A DNA stretch of 64,000 nt from assembly GCF_019393635.1 (NCBI RefSeq), contig NC_057866.1, positions 167,522,903 to 167,586,902 on the forward strand, written 5' to 3'. Shown here in pieces: positions 1 through 10,159 of this stretch. Source of the DNA: Dromiciops gliroides (Eukaryota; Chordata; Mammalia; Microbiotheria; Microbiotheriidae). Under the pieces are notes generated by a model that searched no databases, had not been told where the DNA came from, and saw only the letters and a program-made list of their open reading frames with translations. The position numbers and the translations under genes were made by a program. How positions within the stretch are numbered: position 1 is the first letter of the stretch; every line of letters begins with the position of its first letter.

Positions 1-1359
1 CCCAGCATTTTAAAACTAAACTCTAGATGCAAAAAAAAAAATAGTATGAAAGGTACCATAATCAAGCAAAATTATTGAGAAGAAGGCAGTCATAAAGTAG
101 TTCAGTATAAAGTAGAGCAATACTACACTAGAAGAAAAAAAGTATCACCTCAAAAAAAAAAAAAACCACTACATACCCCCACTAATTACAAATTAGTTCA
201 ACAGAAATGTTCATCTATTTGCAGTAATTTGCTATGAACTGGAAAGAATGAATTCCAGGTTTCTTTTCTCTCATCAGTGTCACAAATGCAGAACTTGAAT
301 AATTTTCAGGTGTAAAGAGTATTTTATGTTAAACTGTCCCCTAGCCTGACAAAATAGGCTTGCTTCTATTTCTCTAAGACAATATTGGAAAATGATAGAA
401 TTTTTTAAAAATAAAGGAAAAAATGTTCAGCTATCTGACTGGAAAACTATACTTCCAGCAAAACAATGAAAGGTTAGAATCTCAAAATAGTCATAAATCC
501 TTTGTCTTAATATAAGTAGCACCTTTAAAAACCTTTAAAAAAATAAACTATAAAAACTGAAAAATATATGTAAACACCTGGAATGTAAAATACATTCAAC
601 ACAGATAAATCTTTGACATACTAAAGAGATACACGTTAAAATTCCAAAGAAAGAACTTTAGAATAAAACTTTGGCAATAAAAAAATAAAAATAAAATAGT
701 CTCAAAAGTGAAATGCTGCATAATGAACTTTATTTTCTCTGCTAGTGAACTAGAGATATATTCTAAAAAACTAACTCCCCCAAAATGAAATTACATTTAA
801 GACTTCAACATACTGTAAAGCATATTTGCGTATAAAACTTCATATAAAAATATGCATACAATATTTCAAATAATAGCAACATAGAAAACATTAAAATAAA
901 GTTTTTAGAAACTGTAATAGTTATTTGAGTAATAAGACATGGCAGTATCAACCTTTAATCATTTTATGCTACTCTTACTTCAAACCTACTTTTAACACTT
1001 CTAATTTTAGAAATAAAATATTTGCTTTAGTTTTTAATGTGTTTGGAAGTTGCATAATTTTATTTCTTCTATTATTATTTAAAAGCTTCTTTTTGGACAA
1101 ATTTGGCCCCAGAAAACATGCTGTTACTGAGATTTTCATTGTAGTACAGTCCAATAATTTCCAGTCTTCAGGTGATAGACTCTTGTTCTTTCCATGTTAC
1201 CTAATAAAGGTGATTCATGAAAAGCAACAGCAGGTACAAATTTTCATTATGGCACCTGTAAAGTCAATATTTTGCGTCATGGATATAGATCTACTTTAAA
1301 ACATGGGTATCCATGACTATACGATATCTAAAAGCAGAAAATACTAGCATCAATGCAGC
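1..1359. other. AT-rich unique sequence, possible minus-strand 3' end
   Basis: I see no young SINE or LINE in this stretch, which is rich in A and T and in AATAAA-like words on both strands. Read on the minus strand, a pyrimidine-plus-AG acceptor-like site near 1,265 is followed by short open codons (one frame gives AIMKICTCCCFS and a stop) and then several AATAAA words. A terminal exon and 3' UTR of a leftward gene is possible. I cannot name the gene, and chance is a real alternative. Confidence 0.25.
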
Positions 1360-1360
1360 A

Positions 1361-1605
1361 GCTAGGTGGCTTGGTGGATGGAGGGTGCAGTGAGCTTGGA
1401 ATCAGAAAGATTCATCTGCATGGGTTCAAATCTGACCTAAGATATTTACTAGTTGTGTGACCTTGGACAACTCACTTAACCCTGGTGGCCTCAGTTTCCT
1501 CATCTGTAAAATGAGCTGAAGAAGGAAATAGCAAATCACTCCAGTATCTTTGCCAGGAAAACCCCAAATAGGATCACGAGTCAAACAACTGTAATATGAA
1601 CAGCA
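1361..1605 (+). mobile_element. Mar1-type CORE-SINE
   Basis: A tRNA-like head (GCAGCTAGGTGG) is followed by the CORE-SINE body ('cctcagtttcctcatctgtaaaatgagctg') and the RTE-like 3' part ('ggaaatagcaaatcactccagtatctttgcc'). That 3' part is typical of marsupial Mar1 elements, which are thought to be mobilised by RTE. The copy is moderately diverged. Confidence 0.75.
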
Positions 1606-2094
1606 AAACTAGCATCAATAAGGACTAAAAGCCCCAATCCCTGAACTCTGTAATGACAATGGAGCTTGGTAGAGCCTACTCTATGAGCAAGGGAGAGTAG
1701 GACACTGTACAGGCACTTGCCTACACAATTTGTTATGAGTAACACACTAAGACTTTATCCAGAGGCAGCCTATAGGTGATAAGGTGAATCTGAAATAATG
1801 CTTGAAGAAAAACCAAGAAATGCAGTGATTGACTTCTGCAGCTCAATCCCAAATCACCTTCCCCCCAGTCTCCCCATGTGTGCGAGTGCTCGAGCCTGCG
1901 CGAGCGCGCACACACACGGCCTCCCTTCTCTTTATTACAGAAGAAACTTTTCAGGGTTTGGACACACCAAGGTGTTTCTTAAAGTTACCTGAACGACTCA
2001 TACAGCAAGCTAGGAGTCACAAGGTTGGGGAAATGGAGTTTAAGACCTCAAATTCATTGCATATAATTATGACAGAGTAACAGTAGCAAAATGT
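1606..2094. other. Unassigned sequence with a small CpG pocket
   Basis: No gene or clear repeat is visible. At about 1,880-1,920 a short patch with GCGCGAGCGCGC followed by a CA run stands out from the AT-rich surroundings. It is too short to call a CpG island. Confidence 0.3.
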
Positions 2095-2225
2095 ATAGAG
2101 AGGAGAACATGGAGTCAGGAAGACCTGGGTTCAAACTTGACCTCTAACCACATATTGTATTTATGGACAGAGGCAAGTCACTTGAGACTAACTTGAGAGC
2201 AAGCATTGATCTGCACTAGTGGAGA
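2095..2225 (+). mobile_element. MIR/THER-type SINE fragment
   Basis: The words 'atggagtcaggaagacctgggttcaaa' and 'ggcaagtcacttgag' match the tRNA-like and core parts of MIR/THER SINEs. The copy is old and incomplete. Confidence 0.45.
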
Positions 2226-4620
2226 GTTCCTGAGAGCTCCTTACAGAAATGAAATTACAGATCTGGTCAAAAGGGGGGAGAAAATGCTATTTCCACCACC
2301 ACTACCAAAACAAAGTGGTTAGGACAAACTACCCCTCCCTATTTTTACACACCCACCCTTCCAGTTGCACTTGATCTTCATTTGAATCCTATAAAGCTAG
2401 CCTTCAATTCAATTCCACTCAAACATTCATTGAACACCAGGATGAAAAAAGCTTTGACACAACCTGAGTGAAGCCTATAATGTGACATGTCCCAAGCCCT
2501 GAACTCATTTTTCTACCAACCTAAAAATATGTGAAACCTTGTTCTTCTTTTTTACCTTGCCTGAAATTCCCACGTTGTAGTGTAATATCCCAAAACATTC
2601 TAGATAAGGAAGGCTAGGACATTAAGGCTAAAAGGCCACTGTTAAGATGTACATATACTATCTGAAAGAAGGAAGGGCATCTAACCTTCTCCACTTAAAA
2701 ACAGATAAGTTAATTAACAGTCACCTGGGAGGCCAAAAAAAAAAAGGAATCGCTGCCTAAAGTAATATAAATTTGAATAGGTGGAGACACAGGGTATTAA
2801 CAAGTCTTAGGAAGCTAGAAGTAGCACAGGATGCTAAAGGGAAACAAGCTGTAAAGAATAATGGTGTTGAAATGTGTTGGGATGGAGATAAGGCTAAAGA
2901 AATTTCACTTATCTTAGTTTTGCTAAGGTCAACTAGAAGGCTGGTGACACTATATTTTGGTTCCACTGCAATAGAATATTTTATGGTTCCTAAGTATCAC
3001 AGTTAACACTTTATGTGGTCTATGGTTGTTTTAAATGGAATTTCTCTATCTCTTGCTGCAGGGCTTTGTTGGTAATATATCGAAATGCTTATGATTTATG
3101 TGACAGTTAACACTTTAGAAAAGTACAAAGCATAGAACCTGTAGCTAAGTCTTCTAATATTTGTTTTGAATTACATAACATTTATTCTCCTATTTATAAA
3201 TTCCATACCTTTGAAATCCCAATCTCACAGATTTTATCTTCACCATAAAATCTTACAGTCGTACCAAACATGCAGTGGAGACCCTTCTAATTTGACACTA
3301 ACATTGTGAGGTGGAAAAGTAAGGAAAACTGAGCAGGCATAAGGGCTTCTTAATTTACATATTAAAGGACCTTTCCTGTCACTGATACATACCTACTCTT
3401 GTAACTTTAACATTTTTCTAGACTCCATTTCATGTTTTCTCCATCTGACTGCTCTCTAACTTTGCTTGCTTTAATTCCAGGTGTTCATTCCCCCTTTTTG
3501 TCTCTTACTTTCTACCTATACACACTTTTAGGAATTCAAATAGTTGCATTTACTATCTATATAAATATAATCTCTAAATCTATTCAGTCCTACTGGTCTT
3601 CTGTCCACTGGAAACACCTATTTCAAGAAATATCTTAATTCGACCTGTACCTAAAATTAAATGTCCAAATAAGTTCCTCCTCATATTGAAACTTTTGGTT
3701 TATGCATCTTCCACTCTATTCTCTTTCTCCTCCCATGACAAATCTGAACCTTCTTCAAAACCAGATCCCCTTAATCCAGACCACAACCACGTTAACAACC
3801 ACATGAAATAACTCCTTTCAATCACCTTACACAATATAAAGAACTATCCTCTTGAAAGAAACATGACAAAAGTCTAAGTAGGCTTACATCTCTTAGCATT
3901 ACATGTAATTGTTGTTAAGATAGAGTGCAACAAATTTGCTGTGGATCTAACACCCAACCCACAATTCTGAGAACCAGATGAAGCTTTCAATTTTCAAAGA
4001 AAGACCACCGGAATGATCGCTACGGGGCTCTGGTTCCAAATTTAGGTTATTGAACCAAAAGTCTACAGAATAGTCAAAGAATCCTCAAGAATGCAGTCAA
4101 GCTCAAGCAGAAAAAAAGTCACAAACCTATACATAAGGATTCCTGAAATGCAGATTGATTTAGAAAAGCCCATATTATCTGTTTTATTACATTTTTATTT
4201 TGGTTGAATATTTCCCAAATACATTTTAATCTGGTTCTGAAGTACTCAGGAGTGCTGTGAACCACATGTTTAACACTTCTGTTCTAGAAAACCTCAAAGT
4301 AGCTGAGCACATCTGACCTGAGTACTTCCTGCTTTCCTCCCAGTCATATCTCTCTTCTCCTCCAAGCTAAAGCTGAAAGCAAAGCCTCAATTTTAATAAT
4401 TTTAAGGCCTCAGTTCTAAAGCATTGATCTTGAGATTTTAACAGTGTCCATCGAGGGCCAATATCTGGTGCTATAAACTTTTTAAGTTATCCTGACATTT
4501 TATAAATACCCAGTCAAAAAGAAAAGATGTATAGTTCTACAGTTTGTGGTGACTGTTCTGAAAAAAATAAGCATCACAATAAAATTACTATACCCCATGA
4601 CAAGCAGGGACCTGGGATGA
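2226..4620. other. No recognisable gene or repeat
   Basis: About 2.4 kb of AT-rich sequence without a long open frame, a young SINE or a clear LINE. Short open frames exist on both strands near 2,760-3,006 and 3,432-3,638, but they show no domain I recognise. The absence of young insertions is unusual for this window and would suit an intron or other constrained sequence. Confidence 0.4.
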
Positions 4621-4720
4621 GTTGAACATTATTCTACTATATCAAATGAGATAACAATTGCAAAGTACTTAGCACAGGGCCTGGCACATAGTAAACACTA
4701 TAATATTAGTTGCTTACTAT
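4621..4720 (+). mobile_element. MIR 3' end
   Basis: 'caaatgagataacaattgcaaagtacttagcacagggcctggcacatagtaaacact' is the 3' part of a MIR-type SINE. A CAT/CAC microsatellite-like tail follows at 4,731-4,752. Confidence 0.6.
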
Positions 4721-4902
4721 CATCATCACCGCCACCACCACCATCATCATTATTCCCACCACATAAACTTCCAGTGTCTCCCTACTTTAACTTAGCCCTT
4801 TGAGTCAAGGTAATTTACTAATTTATATCCACCTGTTACTTTACCTTTTTTTCCTGCTTTCACCCTTCCCTTAAACACCTTTCCACCTTTTCACTGAAAA
4901 TA

Positions 4903-5880
4903 TTCAGTCAGTCAATAAATATCGTATGCTTACTATGTACCAAATACTGTGCTAAACACAGGAGATACAAAAAAAGGCAAAAGCAGTCCCAGTTCTCAAG
5001 CAGATCACATTCTAGAGGAAGACACAAATCAAATGTGTGCATACAATATACACATTAAATTGGAGGTAACCTTAGAGGGAAGGCATTACCCTTGAGGAGG
5101 AGACTGGGAATGACCTCTTTGCAGAAAGTGGGATTTTGGGGGGGGGGGGCAATGAAGGTTAAGTGATTTGCCCAGGGTCACACAGCTAGTAAGTGTCAAG
5201 TGTCTGAGGTCACATTTGAACTCACGTCCTCCTGAATCCAGGGCCGGTGCTTTTATCCGCTGCACCACCCAACTGCCCCCAGAAAGTGGGATTTATATTG
5301 TATTCTTTCGCTTTCAAAATATTAGATTTGGTCATTTTATTATTTTTTTTTTTTAGTGTGAAGACTTCCTAATCTCTGAGAAAGCATTTCTGAAGTCTCT
5401 CCACATGTGCCAGGCATCATACTAGCTGATGATGATACAAAGACAGATGATGCAGTCCTGACCATAAAGGAGCTTACATTATATTGAAGAGAACAACATG
5501 GACACATACAAATGGATAGAAAATAAATGCACCGTGATTGGGGTGGAAAGGAGCTCAATGGGGAAATCAGTAAAGGTCTCTTTAAGAGATGGCACTTTAG
5601 CCAAGTCCTGAAGAGAGCTTAAATAGTACAAGACAGACGTGATGAAGAGCATTCCAGACAGGGGAAGGCAGTAAATGGACCACTGTGTATCAAAAACAAG
5701 TAGGTGGGTTTAGCTAGAGCTTAGAGTTCATGAGTGTCAGTAATATAAAGTAATCAGCCTGAAAAGATTGGTCAGAGCAAGATCATGAAGGACTCTAAAA
5801 TGACAATGACATTTGTATTTTATCCTAGAAGCAAAAGGGAGCCATAGAATAACATCACCTCTGTATACTCTAGAAATAAT
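4903..5880 (-). mobile_element. L2-type LINE copy split by a SINE
   Basis: The plus strand begins with 'cagtcagtcaataaatatcgtatgcttactatgtaccaaatactgtgcta', the reverse complement of an L2 3' end. It continues through two further L2-like blocks (5,400-5,520 and 5,570-5,880, with 'gagcattccagacaggggaaggcag' and 'gatcatgaaggactctaaaatg'). A young SINE interrupts it at 5,137-5,280. No open frame remains. There may be two overlapping L2 copies rather than one. Confidence 0.65.
5137..5280 (-). mobile_element. SINE1/WSINE1-type SINE
   Basis: Full-length reverse copy ending in GCTGCCCCC, with its tail reduced to a G/T run. It is flanked by the target-site duplication 'agaaagtgggatt' at 5,124 and 5,281, so this is a real insertion into the L2 copy. 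It is the only young SINE in the first 15 kb. Confidence 0.9.
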
Positions 5881-7019
5881 CATTAGGCATATGCTTAATA
5901 AGCATTTCTGTTGTATGCTCTTTCAATTTTTCAATTCATTCATGTTTGCCAAAAGATAGGACCATATCCTCTTAAAAAGTTCTAATGCTTTTACAAATAG
6001 ATTGACAAAAACTAAAAATGAGAAAAACCACGCTTAACATATTACAAATCTGATCTGAAATACCATCTAAATGGTAGTGAAAACAAAATAGTAAACAATT
6101 CATTCTAACCTATGATGAACTCACTACACCCATATATCCCTCTAGACAGAATGTATATATTATCCAAATAGAGGCTACCCTCCAAATTAAGATGCATGCC
6201 TAAATGAGATGTTTGGAAGAAAGAAAATAAATTTATAGTATACATTGATGACTTCCTCCAATTATGGCCACATTAAGGTTTGATTTAAACCTGCTTGGAA
6301 AGGAGAGGGTGGGATTTTGAAGCTTTATATGGACTAAAACTATCTAGCATTTTTCAAACAAACAAACCCAAAACTCCTAAGTATTACTGTTTATTTCTCC
6401 TAAGTACAAAGCCCTTGTAGACCGGAATTGTGTTGTTTTTTACTTCTGTATTCCCAACATTAAATTCAGGGCCTTGCACATAATAGATGCTTAATATTTA
6501 TTGAATTGTTCAAACCATCCTATCTGTAAGCCTGGATGTGTCCACCTATAGTTACACAGAAAATAAGATCTTGCTGAAGCATGAAGTACATCTACTGTAG
6601 AAAGAACTATTTAATGGCATTTTAAAAACCTAAACAAAACTAGAATATTGCATGAAACTCTCGTTTTTGAAACCAAACCTCAAAAAAGACAACTGTGGAG
6701 CTGTAAAAGCTCTAGTAAAAAGATAAAACAATCAGGCAAGTGGGAAAGGCAAAAGGGTGCGTCTATTCTGAATATTCATTCTGGAAAGATAAAGGCATTA
6801 AAGGAATAAAATTGGAGCATATAGTAATAAAAATCTGTTGTATCTCAAAATAGAGCATCTCTCTTGAAATTTTGAAATTATTCTAGAGGAAAAAAAGAAG
6901 CATGCTTTCCGTTTTGAAGAGTACACAGTGAAATTCATTACACCAAGACCAACAAATTTTTAATAAATTAATGAATGATCCTGAATGGGAAGTTCATTTT
7001 GTTCAGGATAAGTACTTAA
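5881..7019. other. Unassigned AT-rich sequence
   Basis: Apart from the L2 tail at 6,425-6,512, nothing recognisable. No long open frame and no young insertion. Confidence 0.35.
6425..6512 (+). mobile_element. L2 3' end
   Basis: 'gtattcccaacattaaattcagggccttgcacataatagatgcttaatatttattgaattg' is the diverged terminal segment of an L2 LINE in plus orientation. Confidence 0.55.
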
Positions 7020-7135
7020 CTTTTTGAAGACATGGAGGCTAAGGATATACTCCAACAATTCAGAGACAGAATACTGGACTACATGGACCACTGTTCTGAT
7101 GCAAACTGAATGCTCAGTATGGTATCTGTTACATT
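7020..7135 (-). mobile_element. CR1-like LINE 3' fragment
   Basis: On the minus strand the text 'cagaacagtggtccatgtagtccagtattctgtctctga' resembles the 3' region of ancient CR1-type LINEs. It is short and old. The overlapping 66-codon open frame is probably fortuitous. Confidence 0.4.
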
Positions 7136-7889
7136 CCCTAGATAAAGGCTCGTGCAACACAAATCTGATTCTTAATCAGGTAACTATATAACATTAAAAT
7201 TCATTTATTAATATGGATATCTGTTCATAACTCCACAATACAAAGTTTTCCACGTATAAACACTATTTTCAAATACGGAAACAACCTGAAAAGAACTGTC
7301 ACTCATAAAAGGAATAAAATCATGCATTCTTGACAAAACGCATTTGGTGAGTTTCAGCCTCTAGAAGCACGAAAGAAAAAGTGTTTAAAACCCTTGGGGG
7401 AGAGGGAGGGATTGGAATCAAGCCATTATGCCCAACCAAAAACTTAATGGCTTTTGGAATAGGACTCATCATATTAAGTCATTTAGATTAAGGAGGAATG
7501 GCAACAATTGCCCATGAAGTGATAGAGTTACTACAATGCCTTCCCTATTAATGAGAGGACTTCCTAAGGATTCAGAATTTAAGTGATTTTCAATTGAGCT
7601 ACTCAAATTCCACTGCAACAAATGATACCGTTGTCTAATACAAACAATAAGAGAGAGGGAATAAGACCCTACAGATTCCGAAAAACATAAACCATGAAAA
7701 AAAAAATGGGTTTTGAATGTATCTCCCTATTACCTAGTGTATACAAGCCCAACTCCACCATGCATTGATATAGGGAACTAACATCCAGCACTAGTAGAAA
7801 TCAGGAGGCAGGGCAGATAGAAAGGAAAAGGAGACTTAACCGTAGAGGTTTCTCCCAAAGCCCTAATTTTACCGATGAAGAAAAAGACT
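7136..7889. other. Unassigned sequence
   Basis: No gene or repeat recognised. A leftward gene starting in the CpG island would have intron 1 here. Confidence 0.3.
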
Positions 7890-8012
7890 CCGAGAAGTTA
7901 AATGACTTGCCCAAGGTCACATGCATACGCAGCAAAGTAAAGATTTGAACTTGGGTCCCCTGACTCTAAATCCAGCACTCCTTCCACTACACCAAGCTGC
8001 CACCGGTGGGTC
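7890..8012 (-). mobile_element. MIR-type SINE
   Basis: 'gttaaatgacttgcccaaggtcacatgcatacgcagc' followed by 'gatttgaacttgggtcccctgactctaaatccagcactccttccactacaccaagctgcc' is a reverse-oriented MIR core and tRNA-like head. It is old, with no target duplication visible. Confidence 0.7.
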
Positions 8013-8274
8013 CAAAGAAATGTTCTACATTTCCTCAATACCCAGCTCGGCAACCCCACACATGTCAATTTCTGAACAGGAGTGGAGAGAAATGATAGAA
8101 TAGTGGCTGTGGTGGGGGTTTAACAGGCATTTCATGGCCTGAAAAAAAGTTAGGAAATTCTAAACTAAGGAACCTCATCTCCTTGTCCTGTGAGAAGCAA
8201 GACATGCTTCTCACCAGCCCCACACCACCACCACGCCATCCACCCCCAGCAACAGTCGCTGTAAAACCCCAGCA

Positions 8275-8292
8275 GGGGGTGGGGGTGGGGGG
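8275..8292 (+). promoter_or_regulatory. G-run tract, candidate G-quadruplex
   Basis: Three runs of five or six G separated by single T bases lie about 100 bp outside the CpG island, just inside what would be intron 1 of a leftward transcript. Such tracts can fold as G-quadruplexes, given a fourth run from adjacent Gs. Function is inferred only. Confidence 0.35.
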
Positions 8293-8373
8293 CAGGAAGC
8301 ACCCCCTCACACCGCCCAGCACCTTTCCACCTCTTCCTTCCCTCCCAATAGGCTTTCCCCAAGATCACTCACG

Positions 8374-8648
8374 CTTTGGGATCCAGGAGGGTCGGCAGGA
8401 GCGCAGAGAAAGAGCGTTGCCTGCCTGCCTGCCTTCCTCGGTCGGAGACGGTAGGGAAGGGCAAGGACACGAACACGTTGCCGTGGAAGAAGCGGTAGAT
8501 GCTGCGGCTCCTCTCGCGGGCGACGGCCAGTGCTTCTTCCTGTGCCGGGGAGGAGGCTGCAAGCCCGGCTCCCTCCTCCGCTCCTCGCCCCGCTTCGGCT
8601 CGGGCTGCGGCCCCCGCCCGCCCGGGGCCGCTCCCCCGGGCACAGTCA
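8374..8648 (-). other. Candidate minus-strand first exon of a leftward gene
   Basis: On the minus strand a TATAAAAG element at 8,679-8,672 is followed at about the right distance by GC-rich sequence that ends in a good splice donor, AAAGC|GTGAGT, with the GT at 8,372-8,371. One frame is open throughout and uses GC-ending codons (part reads SRSIYRFFHGNVFVSLPFP). It has no in-frame ATG, and a GGCA repeat runs through its end, which argues for 5' UTR rather than coding sequence. The opposite strand is also open, as is common in CpG islands. I recognise no protein family. Confidence 0.4.
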
Positions 8649-8671
8649 CGTTGGGGAGCCTCCCGGTTTTG

Positions 8672-8683
8672 CTTTTATAAAAA
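8672..8683. promoter_or_regulatory. Palindromic TATA element
   Basis: CTTTTATAAAAA reads as a TATA box on both strands (TATAAAAA on plus, TATAAAAG on minus) inside otherwise GC-rich DNA. It could place start sites near 8,645 on minus and 8,705 on plus. TATA boxes inside CpG islands are a minority, so this is worth noting. Its use is inferred. Confidence 0.45.
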
Positions 8684-9186
8684 GTTTCCTCGGGGCGGAG
8701 GAAGAGGGGCAGAAGTCGGGTGCGGGCGCTCCCCCCCGGTGGGTGCCCCCGGCCCCGCCGCCCTCGGGGTTGGGGCGGGGGAGGGGGCGCAGAGGGAATC
8801 TCCTCCCCCGGGCCCAGGCAAGGACGCGGAGAGGGGGGCCGGTCCCGGAGCCGGGGTCGGGGGGCGAGCCCCCGGCTTCCTGCTCTGCCCGCCGCCTCGG
8901 CTGCCGCTTCACATCGGGCTCCCCGCCCCCCCGGCCTTGGGGAGGCTGCTCGGGCCGCGGCCCCGGCTCATGCGCTCCCTCCCGGGGCGGGATGCTACGG
9001 CCCCGGGCGGGCAGCGGCGAGAAGGCTGGGGGACCAGCCGGCTCCGCTCGGCGCCGCCCTCGCTCCGGGCTCCAGCATGTGTCCCCCTCCGCACCCCGGG
9101 GGAGCCCCCTGCCCGGAGACGGTCCCTCTTCTCCCCGGGACAGCTACCCGGCACGCCCCCGGCCGCGGCCGCCTCGCTCCCTGCCC

Positions 9187-9241
9187 GGCTCCGGCTCCGG
9201 CTCCGGCTCCGGCCCCGGCGTGTGCGGCGGCGGCGGCGGCG
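9187..9241 (+). repeat. GGCTCC hexamer array and CGG triplets
   Basis: About four and a half units of GGCTCC (9,187-9,212) are followed closely by about six CGG units (9,225-9,241). Both are of the kind found in 5' UTRs of CpG-island genes and may vary in length between individuals. Confidence 0.7.
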
Positions 9242-9496
9242 AAGCGAGGTCGGGGGCGGGGGGCGCTGTGGAGAAGGACGGCCTCAGCTCCCGCGGGCCC
9301 GGGCTCAGCGCGGGGCTCAGCCAGGTGGCAAGGTCTCGGTCCGGCTCGCTCGCTCGATCCCTCCCTCCTTCTCTGTCGGCGGTGGCGCCGGGAGCTCCGC
9401 TCGCTCTCCCTCCTTCTCAGTGCGGGACTCTCTCGCCTCACTCCAAAGAGAGAGCGAGAGGGGTGGGGGGGGCGACAGGGGAGCGGCGCACACGGA

Positions 9497-9517
9497 TGAC
9501 GTAAGTCACCTAGCAAC
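9497..9517 (+). promoter_or_regulatory. CRE-like site abutting an RFX X-box
   Basis: TGACGTAA at 9,497-9,504 (within the near-palindrome TGACGTAAGTCA) directly adjoins GTCACCTAGCAAC at 9,505-9,517. The latter fits the RFX X-box pattern RYYNYY-N-RRNRAC. Its right part, CCTAGCAACAG, is the same as the X1 core known from MHC class II promoters, where a CRE-like X2 box lies on the other side. RFX with CREB/ATF binding is the expected reading. It is not proven. Confidence 0.55.
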
Positions 9518-9681
9518 AGTTCTTCCCTCCTCTCCCCTCTCTCTCGCCGTTCCCTGCCCCCCCCGCCCTTTTTCCTCCTTCCATCTACCCACCCCCAAGC
9601 AACTTGGGCGCCCGCTGATGATGCTGAGGTGGAAGAGGAAGTCGCGGCTGAGGGAGACTAGGGGGAGGTGGGTGCGCCTCA

Positions 9682-9708
9682 GGCCGCCGCCGCTGCCGCC
9701 GCCGCCGC
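9682..9708 (+). repeat. CCG triplet repeat
   Basis: Interrupted CCG repeat (three units, CTG, then five to six units) in the CpG island. Confidence 0.7.
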
Positions 9709-9937
9709 GTAAAGGGAGGAGGGAGAGGAAGGGGAGGAGTCAAGGCGGCTACAGTTGCCGCCTCTTGCCCCACCCCCGGCCTCGGCTAGGTGGCGGAGGC
9801 TGAATGTTGATGGTAGGGGTTCCTCCACCCTGGGGGAAGTAAAGGGGGAGGGGAAGTAGCCGGGTGTGCAGACTGGAAGGGCAAGAGCCCCCTCCCCCCG
9901 CCGCGGGAGCGCGCGCGCACACGCGGCTCGAGCACGC

Positions 9938-9945
9938 TGACGTCT
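9938..9945 (+). promoter_or_regulatory. CRE-like site
   Basis: TGACGTCT differs from the palindromic CRE (TGACGTCA) at the last base. It lies in the right half of the CpG island. Confidence 0.4.
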
Positions 9946-10060
9946 CGGCAGCCGGAGGTGAGAGCGAGCTGCTGCTTTCGGAGCTCCGAGCCCCAGGGGG
10001 ATTCACCTGCGGCTCCTCCGCCCGGAGGGGAACGCCGGGCCCCACTGCAGCCGCCCTTCC

Positions 10061-10073
10061 GGAGGGGTGAGTG
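10061..10073 (+). other. Candidate plus-strand splice donor
   Basis: GGAGGG|GTGAGTGAC fits the 5' splice-site consensus at the right edge of the CpG island (GT at 10,067). It would close a GC-rich, probably non-coding first exon of a rightward gene. No downstream exon could be paired with it in the window. Confidence 0.35.
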
Positions 10074-10100
10074 ACAGCCACCGAGATGGGGGATTAAGGG

Positions 10101-10112
10101 GACGTACGTCAC
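10101..10112 (+). promoter_or_regulatory. Palindrome with CRE half-sites
   Basis: GACGTACGTC is a perfect 10-bp palindrome overlapping ACGTCAC, so it offers two CRE half-sites back to back at the edge of the CpG island. Confidence 0.35.
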
Positions 10113-10159
10113 GGTGTGCGGGAAAGGAATCCGGGATTTCGGGGGTGGCGTTCAACTCC

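Larger units (their letters stand above)
8380..10120. promoter_or_regulatory. CpG island promoter, possibly bidirectional
   Basis: About 1.7 kb of very GC-rich, CpG-rich sequence, sharply bounded by AT-rich DNA on both sides, as expected for a housekeeping-type or developmental promoter and first exon. It contains CCGCCC/GGGCGG (Sp/KLF) boxes, a palindromic TATA element, CRE-like sites, an X-box, CGG/CCG triplets and a GGCTCC array, with a splice donor facing out on each side (minus 8,372 and plus 10,067). Long open frames run through it on both strands (for example plus 8,499-9,803, beginning MLRLLSRATASA). Their low complexity (G, P, R, A) and overlap mark them as base-composition artefacts. 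The gene is not identified. Confidence 0.8.

Noticed and set aside
5142-5280. tRNA gene suggested by A/B-box-like sequence in the SINEs
   Set aside because: The tRNA-like head belongs to the SINE, cannot fold into a full cloverleaf and is repeated dozens of times.
9497-9508. GACGTAAGT read as a splice donor
   Set aside because: It fits a donor loosely, but the near-palindromic CRE plus X-box reading explains all the bases. No exon could be paired with it.
8995-9516. A 173-codon minus frame across the CpG island
   Set aside because: It starts without an ATG, is built from the CGG and GGCTCC repeats, and lies opposite the other open frames.
8499-9803. A 434-codon open frame on plus (MLRLLSRATASA...) across the CpG island
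   Set aside because: It is open on several frames and both strands because of extreme GC content. It is dominated by G, P, R, A and S without a domain, it overlaps promoter elements, and the ATG context is weak.
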